Assembly: GCA_019243975.1 (NCBI GenBank)
Contig: JAFATL010000497.1
Span: 1 to 5,675, forward strand
Origin: Actinomycetota bacterium
GTDB lineage: Bacteria > Actinomycetota > Acidimicrobiia > Acidimicrobiales > JAFATL01
Reading direction: 5' to 3'
DNA: 5,675 nt
Below, one piece after another: positions 1 through 5,675 of the stretch. Position 1 is the first letter of the stretch. Each line of letters opens with the position of its first letter. The notes under the pieces were generated by a model. That model did not search any database. It was not told the origin of the DNA and saw only the letters and a program-made list of their open reading frames with translations. The translations under genes and the position numbers were made by a program.

Positions 1-1
1 C

Positions 2-1201
2 CCGGTGCGGTTGATCGGCTCGGCGTGGGTGCCGTTCGACGACCCGTCGATCGGTGACGCCCGCCCCGACACCTCGCCGATGGTCAACGAGTACTCGGCG
101 GCCAAGCGCAGCATCGGCCTCGACCTCAAGAGCGACGGCGGCCGCGAGGTTCTGCGGCGGCTGCTGCCGACGTGCGACGTGTTCCTCACCAACTACAGCG
201 GCCCGGCACTGAAGACGCTCGGTCTCGACTACGAGGGTGTGCGGGCGCTGCGCCCCGACGTCATCTACGTCGCCATGCACGCGTTCGGTGCCGTCGAGGA
301 TTCGCCCTATTACGACTACGTCGCCTGGGGGCCCAACCAAGCGCCGCTGACCGGCCTCGACGACCTCACCGGGTATCCCGACGAGCCACCGGCCGCCATC
401 GCCTCGTTCGGCTACCCCGACTATTCGAGCGGCATCTACGCGGTGCTCGCCACGTGCGCGGCGCTGGAGTGGCGCGACCAGACAGGCGAGGGCCAGCTGT
501 GCGACGTCTCGCAGTTCGAGGCGACGGTGTCGCTGCTCGGGCCCTTCCTCCTCGACCACGAGCGCAACGACACCACGCCGGCGCGCACAGGCAACCGGCT
601 CGAGTGGTCGGCACCCGAGGGCGTGTACCCGTGCCGGGGCGACGACCGATGGGTGGCGATCAGCGCCTACTCCGAGGAGAAGTGGACGGCGCTGGCAGAG
701 GTGGCGGGTCACCCCGAATGGCTCACCGACGCGCGGTTCCCCGATGTGGCGTCGCGGGTGGCCAACCACGACGCGTTGGACGAGCTCATCGCCGGATGGA
801 CGCGCCAGCACACAGCCGAGGAGGTGGCGACCTGGCTGCAGGCGGCGGGCGTCGCCGCCGGACCGGTGATGGACCCGCCCGCCATCCTGGCCGACACCCA
901 CGTGGCCCACCGCGGCTTCTGGCTCACGGGCGCCCACGCGCGCGTGGGCGAAGACCTCGTCACCGGCATCGCCATCAACCTGCACGACACGCCCGGGTGG
1001 ATCGACCGGGCCGGCCCGTCGCTGGGCGAGGACAACGCGGCCGTGCTCGGCGAGATCTGCGGCTACACCCCGGAGGAGCAGCAAGCGCTCGTCGATGCCG
1101 GTGCCGTGTTCCCGATGGCATCGCCCGGCCTGGCACTGCAACGGCCCTATCGCACGTGGGCGCCGGCCGCCTTCCCCCACCTGCCGTGGAGCCGTTCGTG
1201 A
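2..1201 (+). CDS. Family III (CaiB/BaiF) CoA-transferase, catalytic subunit, 5' partial
   Basis: This enzyme moves CoA from one acyl-CoA to another carboxylic acid in the cytoplasm; donor and acceptor are unknown. The frame is open to the left edge. By comparison with formyl-CoA transferase (Frc), about 35 N-terminal residues, including the usual GLRVLDL-type opening, lie outside the window; the GTG at 5 is probably an internal valine. Numbering from that GTG, the family signature KRSIGLDLK is at 34-42 and TNYSGPALKTLGLDY at 62-76. The segment YPDYSSG at 137-143 matches GDSNSG around catalytic Asp169 of Frc, so D139 is the likely nucleophile. The following stretch AALEWRDQTGEGQ is typical of the family. 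The end resembles LGEHTDEVL (SLGEDNAAVLGE), followed by a proline-rich tail of about 30 residues. Its stop overlaps the next start by 4 bp, implying translational coupling. The family call is firm and the substrate is unassigned. Confidence 0.93.
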   Translation, partial: PVRLIGSAWVPFDDPSIGDARPDTSPMVNEYSAAKRSIGLDLKSDGGREVLRRLLPTCDVFLTNYSGPALKTLGLDYEGVRALRPDVIYVAMHAFGAVEDSPYYDYVAWGPNQAPLTGLDDLTGYPDEPPAAIASFGYPDYSSGIYAVLATCAALEWRDQTGEGQLCDVSQFEATVSLLGPFLLDHERNDTTPARTGNRLEWSAPEGVYPCRGDDRWVAISAYSEEKWTALAEVAGHPEWLTDARFPDVASRVANHDALDELIAGWTRQHTAEEVATWLQAAGVAAGPVMDPPAILADTHVAHRGFWLTGAHARVGEDLVTGIAINLHDTPGWIDRAGPSLGEDNAAVLGEICGYTPEEQQALVDAGAVFPMASPGLALQRPYRTWAPAAFPHLPWSRS

Positions 1202-2346
1202 GCGGGCCGCTTTCCGGGCTCCGGGTCGTGGATCTGGCCGGACCGTCGGCCGCCTACGCCACCAAGCTGCTCGCCGACCTGGGGGCCGAGGTGATCATGG
1301 TCGAGCAACCGGGCGGCTCGTTCCTCCGCCGGCTGCCGCCGTTCGAAGGCGACGTGTCGTTGTGGTTCGCCTACTTCGGGGGCGGCAAGCGCAGCGTCGT
1401 GCTCGACCTGGCCGAGATCGCAGGTGTCGCGTCGTTGCAAGGTCTCATCGCCACCGCCGACGTCGTGGTCGACACCAACGCGCCCGGCAACCTCGAGCGG
1501 CTGGGCATCAGCGCCGACGCATCGCTGCAGGACAACCCGAAACTGATTTGGGTGTCGGTGACGCCGTTCGGTCGCACCGGTCCGCGCCGCGACTGGCTGG
1601 GCTCAGATCTCGTCGCGTGGGCGATGTCGGGCTGCCTGCACACCACCGGCTTCCCCGAGAGCCCGCCCGTCATCCCCGGCGGCCCCGCCCTCCTCGCCTG
1701 CCATCTGGCGTCGTTGAACGCAGCCGCGGGCACGTTGCTGGCATTGCGCTCGCGCCGGCGCAGCGGGCGGGGTCAGCTGGTGGAGATCTCGATCCAGGAG
1801 GCATGCCTGGCCGTGTCACCGGAGACGGGCGCGGTGGTGTTCCTCGACGACCTGCGCCCGCGGGCACGCGCCGGCAACCGCCGCACCGGCATCCGCCCGT
1901 GGGGCCTGTACCCAGCGCGCGACGGGTGGGTCGGCCTCGTGGGGCTGCAGCCGGGCCACTGGTCGGCGCTGGCCAAGTGGATCGTCGAAGTCACGGGAAA
2001 CGAAGCGGCCGCCGACCCCGCGTTCAACGACGTGATCACGCGCATCGGCGCGGCCGAGGCCGTCGACCTGTGGACCGAGGACCTCACCCGCCGCCTAGAC
2101 AAGGCCGACCTGTTCGTCGAGGGCCAGCGCCGCGGCATCCCCATCACGCCGGTCAACACCGCCGCCGACCTCAGCGCCGATCCCCACCTCGAAGCGGTCG
2201 GCTACTGGGAGACCGTCGACGACCCCTCACTCGGCAAGCTCCGCGTCGCCGGCGCGCCCTACCGCTTCTCCCGCATGGGTTGGTCGACCGGCCCCGCCCC
2301 CGCCCTGGGCGCGGACACCTCCACCGTTCTGTCCGCGTTGCCCTAA
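1198..2346 (+). CDS. Family III (CaiB/BaiF) CoA-transferase homologue lacking the catalytic Asp
   Basis: The product is 382 residues, normal for the family. The GTG start at 1198 is chosen because it overlaps the upstream stop in a GTGA junction, has GGAG at 1188-1191 six bases before it, and is followed at once by the family opening LSGLRVVDLAG (residues 5-15). Next come LLADLGAEVIMVEQPGG (24-40), KRSVVLDL (64-71) and ALRSRRRSGRGQL (183-194). Aligning back without gaps from the SGRGQ motif, the position of the nucleophilic Asp (Frc Asp169; D139 of the upstream gene) falls on C168, next to H169. There is no Asp anywhere between residues 161 and 205. It therefore probably cannot form the usual aspartyl-anhydride intermediate by itself. 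I infer that it is the partner subunit of a heteromer with the upstream protein, as in two-gene family III enzymes such as BbsEF. It could also be an isomerase/racemase-like paralogue or a decayed copy, although the frame is intact. Confidence 0.92.
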   Translation: MSGPLSGLRVVDLAGPSAAYATKLLADLGAEVIMVEQPGGSFLRRLPPFEGDVSLWFAYFGGGKRSVVLDLAEIAGVASLQGLIATADVVVDTNAPGNLERLGISADASLQDNPKLIWVSVTPFGRTGPRRDWLGSDLVAWAMSGCLHTTGFPESPPVIPGGPALLACHLASLNAAAGTLLALRSRRRSGRGQLVEISIQEACLAVSPETGAVVFLDDLRPRARAGNRRTGIRPWGLYPARDGWVGLVGLQPGHWSALAKWIVEVTGNEAAADPAFNDVITRIGAAEAVDLWTEDLTRRLDKADLFVEGQRRGIPITPVNTAADLSADPHLEAVGYWETVDDPSLGKLRVAGAPYRFSRMGWSTGPAPALGADTSTVLSALP

Positions 2347-2354
2347 CCCCCCAG

Positions 2355-2404
2355 CGAACTCGCCACACTTGACCGCGTATACGCGGTCAGAACGGGCGAG
2401 TTTG
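2355..2404. terminator. Nested dyad between convergent genes, possible bidirectional terminator
   Basis: The 71-bp gap between two convergent stop codons is mostly one symmetric structure. The core 2370-2389 (tgaccgcgtatacgcggtca) is a perfect 20-bp palindrome. It is flanked by outer arms AACTCGCC (2357-2364) and GGCGAGTT (2395-2402), which are also perfect complements. Between core and arms, acactt (2365-2370) and agaacg (2389-2394) mostly do not pair. As RNA this gives a long stem with an internal loop, readable from either strand. No T-run follows on either strand, so it is not a canonical intrinsic terminator. A protein-binding site or an intergenic repeat family are alternatives. Confidence 0.55.
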
Positions 2405-2417
2405 TCGAGGGAGCGGG

Positions 2418-3215
2418 CTACTTGCGCTGGAAGTTGGCCTTGCGCTTCTCGGCGAAGGCGCGCGGGCCTTCCTTGGCGTCGTCGGAGCGGAACACGGCCA
2501 TGCCGTACTCCTGCTCGTAGGCGAGGGCCTCGCTCTCGAGCATGCCGTCAGTCTCGTGCAGGGTGCGCAGGATGGCTTCGACCGCGAGCGGCCCGTTCTC
2601 GCAGATCACACCCGCGATCTCCTTGGCCTTGGCGTAGGCCTGGCCGTCGGGGACGACGTGACCGATGAGGCCGAGCGACTTCGCCTCCTGCGCACTGATG
2701 TGTTTGCCAGTCAGCAGGATGTCGGCCGCCTCGGTGTAGGGGATCTGCCGACGCAGTCGCACCGCCGACCCGCCCATCGGGTACAGCGACCAGCGCGCTT
2801 CCGACACGCCGAACTTGGCCGACTCGCCGGCCACCCGGATGTCGGTGCCCTGCAGGATCTCGGTGCCGCCGGCGATGGCGACGCCCTCGACGGCGGCGAT
2901 GATCGGCTTGGTCGGGCGGTACGTCTTGAGCAGGCCCTTCCAGATGAGGTCGGGGTCCTCGGCCATGCGCGCCTGCGGGTCGATCGAGTTGTCGTTGTCC
3001 TCGTCGCCCGCCATGGCCCGCAGGTCGGCGCCGCTGGAGAAGTTGCCGTCGGCGCCGGTGAGGATGATGCAGCGCACGTTCTCGTCCTCGGTCGCCTGCT
3101 TCCAGGCGTCCGCCATCATGATGAACATCGCCGGCGTCATGGCGTTCATGCGCTTGGGACGGTTCATCGTCACCGTCATCAGCGTGTCCTCGATGTCGAC
3201 CAACAGGTCCGGCAT
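2418..3215 (-). CDS. echA19: Enoyl-CoA hydratase, EchA19-like (crotonase family)
   Basis: It should hydrate the 2,3 double bond of an enoyl-CoA thioester in beta-oxidation, in the cytoplasm. The start at 3215 follows GGAGG by 4 bases; an in-frame ATG at 3251 adds 12 non-family residues (PPLARALPGG). The product is 265 residues, a usual crotonase length. Visible motifs are MNRPKRMNAM (17-26), the first oxyanion segment FSSGADL (59-65) and VEGVAIAGGTEI (109-120) with the second oxyanion segment. E119 and E139 are 20 residues apart and align with the two catalytic glutamates of rat mitochondrial hydratase (144 and 164), so true hydratase activity is likely. The stretches GTEILQGTDIRVAGESAKFG and DDAKEGPRAFAEKR match, as I remember it, Mycobacterium tuberculosis EchA19, an enzyme of cholesterol side-chain degradation. 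The symbol rests on that recollection. A KstR-like palindrome lies about 50 bp upstream, which supports sterol or lipid control. It is the last gene of the minus-strand cluster. Confidence 0.93.
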   Translation of the reverse strand: MPDLLVDIEDTLMTVTMNRPKRMNAMTPAMFIMMADAWKQATEDENVRCIILTGADGNFSSGADLRAMAGDEDNDNSIDPQARMAEDPDLIWKGLLKTYRPTKPIIAAVEGVAIAGGTEILQGTDIRVAGESAKFGVSEARWSLYPMGGSAVRLRRQIPYTEAADILLTGKHISAQEAKSLGLIGHVVPDGQAYAKAKEIAGVICENGPLAVEAILRTLHETDGMLESEALAYEQEYGMAVFRSDDAKEGPRAFAEKRKANFQRK

Positions 3216-3264
3216 GCGTCCTCCCGGGAGTGCTCGCGCAAGTGGCGGCACGCTACCCGAGAAA

Positions 3265-3278
3265 CAGAACGCGTTCTA
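3265..3278 (-). promoter_or_regulatory. KstR-like TetR-family operator upstream of the enoyl-CoA hydratase
   Basis: The minus strand reads TAGAACGCGTTCTG, with a perfect 12-bp palindrome AGAACGCGTTCT at 3266-3277. The published mycobacterial KstR motif is TnnAACnnGTTnnA; seven of the eight fixed positions match and only the last A is G. The site overlaps the stop codon of the upstream hydrolase gene and ends about 50 bp before the hydratase start. TAGAAC (3278-3273) and TAGCGT (3255-3250) could act as weak -35 and -10 elements 17 bp apart, which would put the operator over the promoter. No KstR gene is in the window, so the regulator is inferred. Confidence 0.5.
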
Positions 3279-4046
3279 CTTGCGCAGGAACTGCTCGATC
3301 ATGGCGTTGACCTGGTCGGGAACGAGGAGCTGGTTGAAGTGGCCGGCGCCGACCGTCTGGCCGTTGACGAGCGTCGGGCACAGCTCGGCCAACGCGCGCC
3401 CGTCGTTGATCGGTGTGGCAGCCCCGATGTTGAGGACCGGGCACGTGACCGCCTGCAGGGCGGCCGGCCCGTCCCACACCGCGATGCCGTCGAAGCACGC
3501 GGCGGCGACGGCTTGCGGCGCGGCGAGCATCTCGTCGGTGATCCTGGCCTTCATCGCCGGGTCGTCCTCGGCGATGAACAGCATTCCCTCGATCAGGCTG
3601 CGCCGCGCCTCGACGTGATCGGGCCCTTTGAACGCCTCGACCAGCCCACCCAGCATGGGCGCGAGATCGGGGGCGACGACGATCGGTGCCGGATCGACCA
3701 GCACGACGGCGGCGGGCAGGTCGGGGTGGCGGGCCGCCAGCTCGAGGGCGATGACAGCCCCCATGCTGTGGCCGACGACCACGGGCCGCTCGAGGGCGAG
3801 CTCGGCGCACACCCAGGCCACGTCGTCAGCCAAGCCGGCCATCGTGTAGCCGTCGTCGGGCTGGTCGCTCATACCGTGGCCACGCAGGTCGACGGACACG
3901 ACACGGTGCGCCGCTTTGAAGTGGTCGGCCTGCGGGCCGAAGTAGGTGTGGTTGCACGTCCACCCGTGCACGAACACCATCGCCGGGTCGCCCGCCCCCG
4001 CGTCCTCGTGGAACAGCTTGACCCCGTCACGCTCCAACATCGGCAT
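3276..4046 (-). CDS. Alpha/beta hydrolase fold protein
   Basis: A cytoplasmic alpha/beta hydrolase of 256 residues with no signal peptide; it probably cleaves an ester, lactone or similar bond. The start at 4046 (MPMLERDG) has GAGGGGGG just upstream and lies 31 bp after the previous stop. A start at 4187 is rejected because the extra residues are only the shadow of the overlapping gene. An ATG at 4040 is an alternative. Motifs are HGWT at 27-30 (oxyanion hole), SVDLRGHGMSD at 51-61, the nucleophile elbow GHSMG at 92-96 (S94), and GAGHFNQL at 233-240 (H236). The usual acid position after strand 7 (GxxDP) reads GAATP, so T211 replaces Asp; D118 at the end of strand 6 (LVDPAP) or D215 may serve instead. 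The fold is certain, but the substrate is unknown and could be unrelated to the neighbouring lipid gene. Confidence 0.9.
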   Translation of the reverse strand: MPMLERDGVKLFHEDAGAGDPAMVFVHGWTCNHTYFGPQADHFKAAHRVVSVDLRGHGMSDQPDDGYTMAGLADDVAWVCAELALERPVVVGHSMGAVIALELAARHPDLPAAVVLVDPAPIVVAPDLAPMLGGLVEAFKGPDHVEARRSLIEGMLFIAEDDPAMKARITDEMLAAPQAVAAACFDGIAVWDGPAALQAVTCPVLNIGAATPINDGRALAELCPTLVNGQTVGAGHFNQLLVPDQVNAMIEQFLRK

Positions 4047-4060
4047 CGGACGCCCCCCTC

Positions 4061-4077
4061 GCTGCGCTCGCCGCAGC
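4061..4077 (-). other. Small GC hairpin in the dinB-like/hydrolase gap
   Basis: On the minus strand GCTGCG and CGCAGC form a 6-bp stem around a 5-base loop (GCGAG). It begins directly after the TAG of the DinB-like gene and abuts the G-rich ribosome-binding stretch of the hydrolase. There is no T-run, so termination is unlikely. It might affect translation or mRNA stability, or be a chance product of high GC. Confidence 0.25.
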
Positions 4078-4596
4078 CTACGACTGGCGCACGGACCGCA
4101 GCACGCGCCCGATGTCGAGCAGGTGGTGGTTGCCCTCGTGGGCGGCGCGCTGCGCGACGTTCCGCACGGTGCGTCGTTCGCCTTCACGGGTACCGACCCG
4201 CTCCCACTGCTCGGGCGTGAGTGACTCGAGCCGCGCCGCCAACCCGTCGGCCGCCGCGGTCAGGTCGTCGGCGACCGCCGCGGCATCGAGGCCACGCTCG
4301 TTGGCGTCGCGCACCGCGGCCTCGTGGTCGATGACCTCGAGCACGGGATCGTCCTCGGCCACGATGTGCGCCACGCGGCGGTCGAACAACGCGAACACCC
4401 CGCCCACATGGGCGGCGTACTCGATGGCCGACCAGACGCCGTCGGCGGGGCTCGCCCGTAGCACTGACTCGTCCTCACCCTTCAGCAGCCGCGTGAGCGG
4501 CGCCCGGTAGCGCCGGCCGAAGTCGCGGATCGTGGCCGGCGCCGACTCCGGCGTGACCGCGTCGAGGTCGAAGCCGCACTCCTCGCAGCGCGTCAC
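4078..4596 (-). CDS. DinB-like (YfiT/mycothiol-transferase fold) protein with N-terminal CxxC
   Basis: A 172-residue four-helix-bundle protein of the DinB/YfiT superfamily. Members include metal-dependent thiol transferases that use mycothiol or bacillithiol, but many have no known activity. The GTG start at 4596 overlaps the marR stop in a GTGA junction, and no strong ribosome site precedes it, so translational coupling is likely. Family features are WSAIEYAAHVGGVF at 55-68 with H63, and AAHEGNHHLLDIGRVL at 151-166 with H153 and H157/H158. These supply the His residues that normally bind one metal ion. The N-terminus has CEECGFD (C4, C7), a short CxxC element seen on many actinobacterial DinB-like proteins; one pair of cysteines alone is not a complete zinc site. 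Frames extending upstream run through marR and are not real. The family call is good, and enzymatic function is not shown. Confidence 0.85.
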   Translation of the reverse strand: MTRCEECGFDLDAVTPESAPATIRDFGRRYRAPLTRLLKGEDESVLRASPADGVWSAIEYAAHVGGVFALFDRRVAHIVAEDDPVLEVIDHEAAVRDANERGLDAAAVADDLTAAADGLAARLESLTPEQWERVGTREGERRTVRNVAQRAAHEGNHHLLDIGRVLRSVRQS

Positions 4597-5060
4597 AGGG
4601 GCTGGCAGTCGCCCCGCACGTCGGCGAGCATCTTGGCCAGCGCCTTGGAGAGCGTCTTCGCCTCGTCCTTGGTGAGGTGGCGGGCGAAGTACTGGTCGAC
4701 GCCCCGCACGTGCACGGGTGCCGCGTCCTTCAGCTTCTTGCGGCCGGCCGGCGTGAGCGTGCACCACGACCCTCGCCGGTCGGACCCACAGGCCTTGCGC
4801 TCGACCAGGCCGGCGCCCTCCATGCGGTCGACCAGCCGGGTGAGCCCGCTCGGCGTGAGCAGCGCCCGCCGGGCCAGGTCGCCCATACGCAGCGAACCCT
4901 CCTGGGCCTCGTTGAGGTGCAGCAGCACCTCGTACCAGGGCAGGGGCAAGCCCATCTCCTGCTCCAGCTCCTCGTTGAGGCGCTTGACCAGGGCGGCGTG
5001 GGTGACCAGCAGCCCCCGCCAGGCGTCCAGGCGGTCGGTGTCGATGCCGGTGGAGGCCAT
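4593..5060 (-). CDS. MarR-family winged-helix transcriptional regulator
   Basis: A 155-residue dimeric DNA-binding repressor, the normal size for MarR proteins. The layout is typical: N-terminal dimerisation helices (about 10-50, including WYEVLLHLNEA), helix-turn-helix at about 56-82 (LRMGDLARRALLTPSGLTRLVDRM), wing with SDRRG at 93-97 followed by CTLTPAGRKKL, and a C-terminal dimer helix. Cysteines lie at 91, 100 and 152; C91 and C100 flank the wing, so redox sensing is possible but unproven. The ATG at 5060 gives the family's expected N-terminus but has only a weak GGGAT very close to it. CATATT at 5096-5091 is a possible -10. An upstream extension to 5573 is only the antisense shadow of the yceI gene. 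It heads the minus-strand cluster and diverges from yceI. It probably controls both directions through the intergenic repeats, and its ligand is unknown. Confidence 0.93.
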   Translation of the reverse strand: MASTGIDTDRLDAWRGLLVTHAALVKRLNEELEQEMGLPLPWYEVLLHLNEAQEGSLRMGDLARRALLTPSGLTRLVDRMEGAGLVERKACGSDRRGSWCTLTPAGRKKLKDAAPVHVRGVDQYFARHLTKDEAKTLSKALAKMLADVRGDCQPL

Positions 5061-5096
5061 ATCCCGATGGTACCGATCTCGTTGCCCCGGAATATG

Positions 5097-5131
5097 TTGC
5101 TGACGCAAGGAGTTAATGCTTGTGTCCGCAA
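5097..5131. promoter_or_regulatory. Two operator-like TTG...CGCAA repeats between marR and yceI
   Basis: TTGCTGACGCAA (5097-5108) and TTGTGTCCGCAA (5120-5131) agree at 8 of 12 positions and start 23 bp apart, roughly two helical turns. Each is itself a partial inverted repeat, TTG-N6-CAA, a common shape for MarR-family operators. The pair lies in the 90-bp divergent region, next to the possible marR -10 (CATATT, 5096-5091) and upstream of the yceI ribosome site. Binding by the adjacent MarR protein is the natural inference. I see no convincing -35/-10 pair for yceI. Confidence 0.45.
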
Positions 5132-5136
5132 TATTT

Positions 5137-5143
5137 GAGGAGG
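5137..5143 (+). promoter_or_regulatory. Strong Shine-Dalgarno site for yceI
   Basis: GAGGAGG sits seven bases before the ATG at 5151 and is the strongest ribosome-binding sequence in the window. It fixes the yceI start and suggests high translation of that gene, in contrast to the weak site before the divergent marR. Confidence 0.8.
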
Positions 5144-5150
5144 CAGAGAC

Positions 5151-5675
5151 ATGAGCACCACCGCAGCCACTCCCGCCCTGCGTGAAGTAAACGGCCGCAC
5201 CATTCCCGAGGCCGGCGAGTACGAGCTGGACAAGGCCCACACCGCCGTCGAGTTCGTCGCCCGACATCTCATGATCAGCAAGGTCCGCGGCCGGTTCAAC
5301 GACTTCTCCGGCGTCGTCACCGTCGGCGAGCAGCCCGAGGACTCCTCGGTGGTCGTGACCATCGACGTCCCCAGCGTGGCCACCGGCGACGCCCAGCGCG
5401 ACGGTCACCTGCTCAGCCCTGATTTCTTCGACGCCGAGCAGTACCCGACCATCACCTTCCGCAGCACCCACGTCGAGCCCGTCAAGGGTGGCGACTGGAA
5501 GGTGACCGGCGACCTCACCGTGCGCGACGTCACCAAGCCCGTCGTGCTCGACGTGGAGTTCGAGGGCTCGCACCCGACGCCCTGGGGCACCACGCCCATC
5601 GGCTTCACCGCCAGCACCGAGCGCGACCGTGAGGACTGGGGCCTGGCCTGGAACCAGGCCCTCGAGACCGGCGGC
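5151..5675 (+). CDS. YceI-family lipocalin-like protein, 3' partial
   Basis: YceI proteins form a lipocalin-like beta barrel that binds a long isoprenoid or other lipid chain; their cellular role is poorly defined, and several are linked to stress or acid response. The visible 175 codons cover nearly the whole domain. They include YELDKAHTAVEFVARHLMIS (24-43), KVRGRFNDFSGVV (44-56), the block DGHLLSPDFFDAEQYPTITF (84-103), DLTVRDVTKPVVLDVEFEG (120-138), and the C-terminal REDWGLAWNQALETGG. Only about 15-20 residues, normally a last strand ending in something like KIELDVE, are cut off by the right edge. The N-terminus (MSTTAATPALREVNG) is not a signal peptide, so this is a cytoplasmic type, unlike E. 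coli YceI. It is preceded by a strong ribosome site and diverges from marR. Confidence 0.94.
   Translation, partial: MSTTAATPALREVNGRTIPEAGEYELDKAHTAVEFVARHLMISKVRGRFNDFSGVVTVGEQPEDSSVVVTIDVPSVATGDAQRDGHLLSPDFFDAEQYPTITFRSTHVEPVKGGDWKVTGDLTVRDVTKPVVLDVEFEGSHPTPWGTTPIGFTASTERDREDWGLAWNQALETGG

Noticed and set aside
172..1197. Upstream extension of the second CoA-transferase reading frame through the first gene
   Set aside because: The extension is Arg/Ala/Pro-rich low-complexity protein typical of an off-frame GC-rich gene. The family N-terminus begins just after the GTG at 1198, which has its own ribosome site.
1095..2372. Plus-strand open frame of 425 codons overlapping the second CoA-transferase
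   Set aside because: The translation is almost entirely Arg/Pro/Gly/Ala with no recognisable motif, so it is an off-frame shadow of the transferase.
4047..4187. Longer start for the alpha/beta hydrolase (ATG at 4187)
   Set aside because: The added residues are Cys/Ser/Thr/Arg-rich and come from an alternative frame of the DinB-like gene; the start at 4046 has a G-rich ribosome site.
2556..4220. Long plus-strand open frame (554 codons) opposite the hydratase and hydrolase genes
   Set aside because: It lies antisense to two genes with clear family motifs. Its protein is rich in His, Arg, Asp and Gly with no domain, as expected from antisense frames in high-GC coding DNA.
2418..5060. All four minus-strand genes as one functional pathway operon
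   Set aside because: The genes are co-directional with short gaps, but the hydratase seems to have its own operator. MarR, DinB-like and hydrolase genes have no evident biochemical link to it, so a shared pathway is not supported by sequence alone.
5061..5573. N-terminal extension of MarR to 326 residues
   Set aside because: The extra part is antisense to the well-supported yceI gene and includes the divergent control region. The remaining 155 residues already form a full-length MarR protein.
1..5675. tRNA, rRNA, CRISPR, insertion sequence or phage remnants
   Set aside because: No cloverleaf, rRNA-like stretch, spaced repeat array, transposase motif or target duplication was seen. Coding genes occupy nearly all of the window.

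Overview
This is a GC-rich, densely packed stretch of bacterial chromosome. Codon third positions are strongly G/C, start codons include GTG, genes overlap by 4 bp, and the genes for acyl-CoA metabolism, MarR, DinB and YceI all look actinobacterial. An actinobacterium, possibly of the Acidimicrobiia type, is the best guess. That is inferred from gene style, not from a marker gene. No RNA gene, CRISPR array, insertion sequence or phage gene is visible, and no gap between genes exceeds 100 bp.

Layout. Positions 2-2346 (+) hold two overlapping family III (CaiB/BaiF) CoA-transferase genes. The first is cut by the left edge. The first keeps the aspartate expected to carry the acyl anhydride/thioester intermediate, and the second lacks it, so the pair may form one heteromeric enzyme. 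Positions 2347-2417 lie between convergent genes and hold a large dyad built on a perfect 20-bp palindrome. Positions 5060-2418 (-) carry four co-directional genes in transcription order: a MarR regulator, a DinB-like protein overlapping it by 4 bp, an alpha/beta hydrolase, and an enoyl-CoA hydratase that closely resembles mycobacterial EchA19 as I remember that sequence. A 12-bp palindrome fitting the KstR-type operator lies just upstream of the hydratase. From 5151 (+) to the right edge runs a YceI-family gene divergent from marR. The 90-bp gap between them contains two 12-bp operator-like repeats.

How it fits together. The CoA-transferases and the hydratase both handle acyl-CoA thioesters. 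The EchA19 resemblance and the KstR-like site point to sterol side-chain breakdown for the hydratase. The substrate of the transferase pair cannot be read from sequence. The marR-dinB pair and the divergent yceI gene look like a separate small module, probably controlled by the MarR protein from the shared intergenic region. The most noteworthy points are the degenerate second CoA-transferase, the KstR-like operator and the convergent-gap dyad. No clearly unprecedented system is evident.
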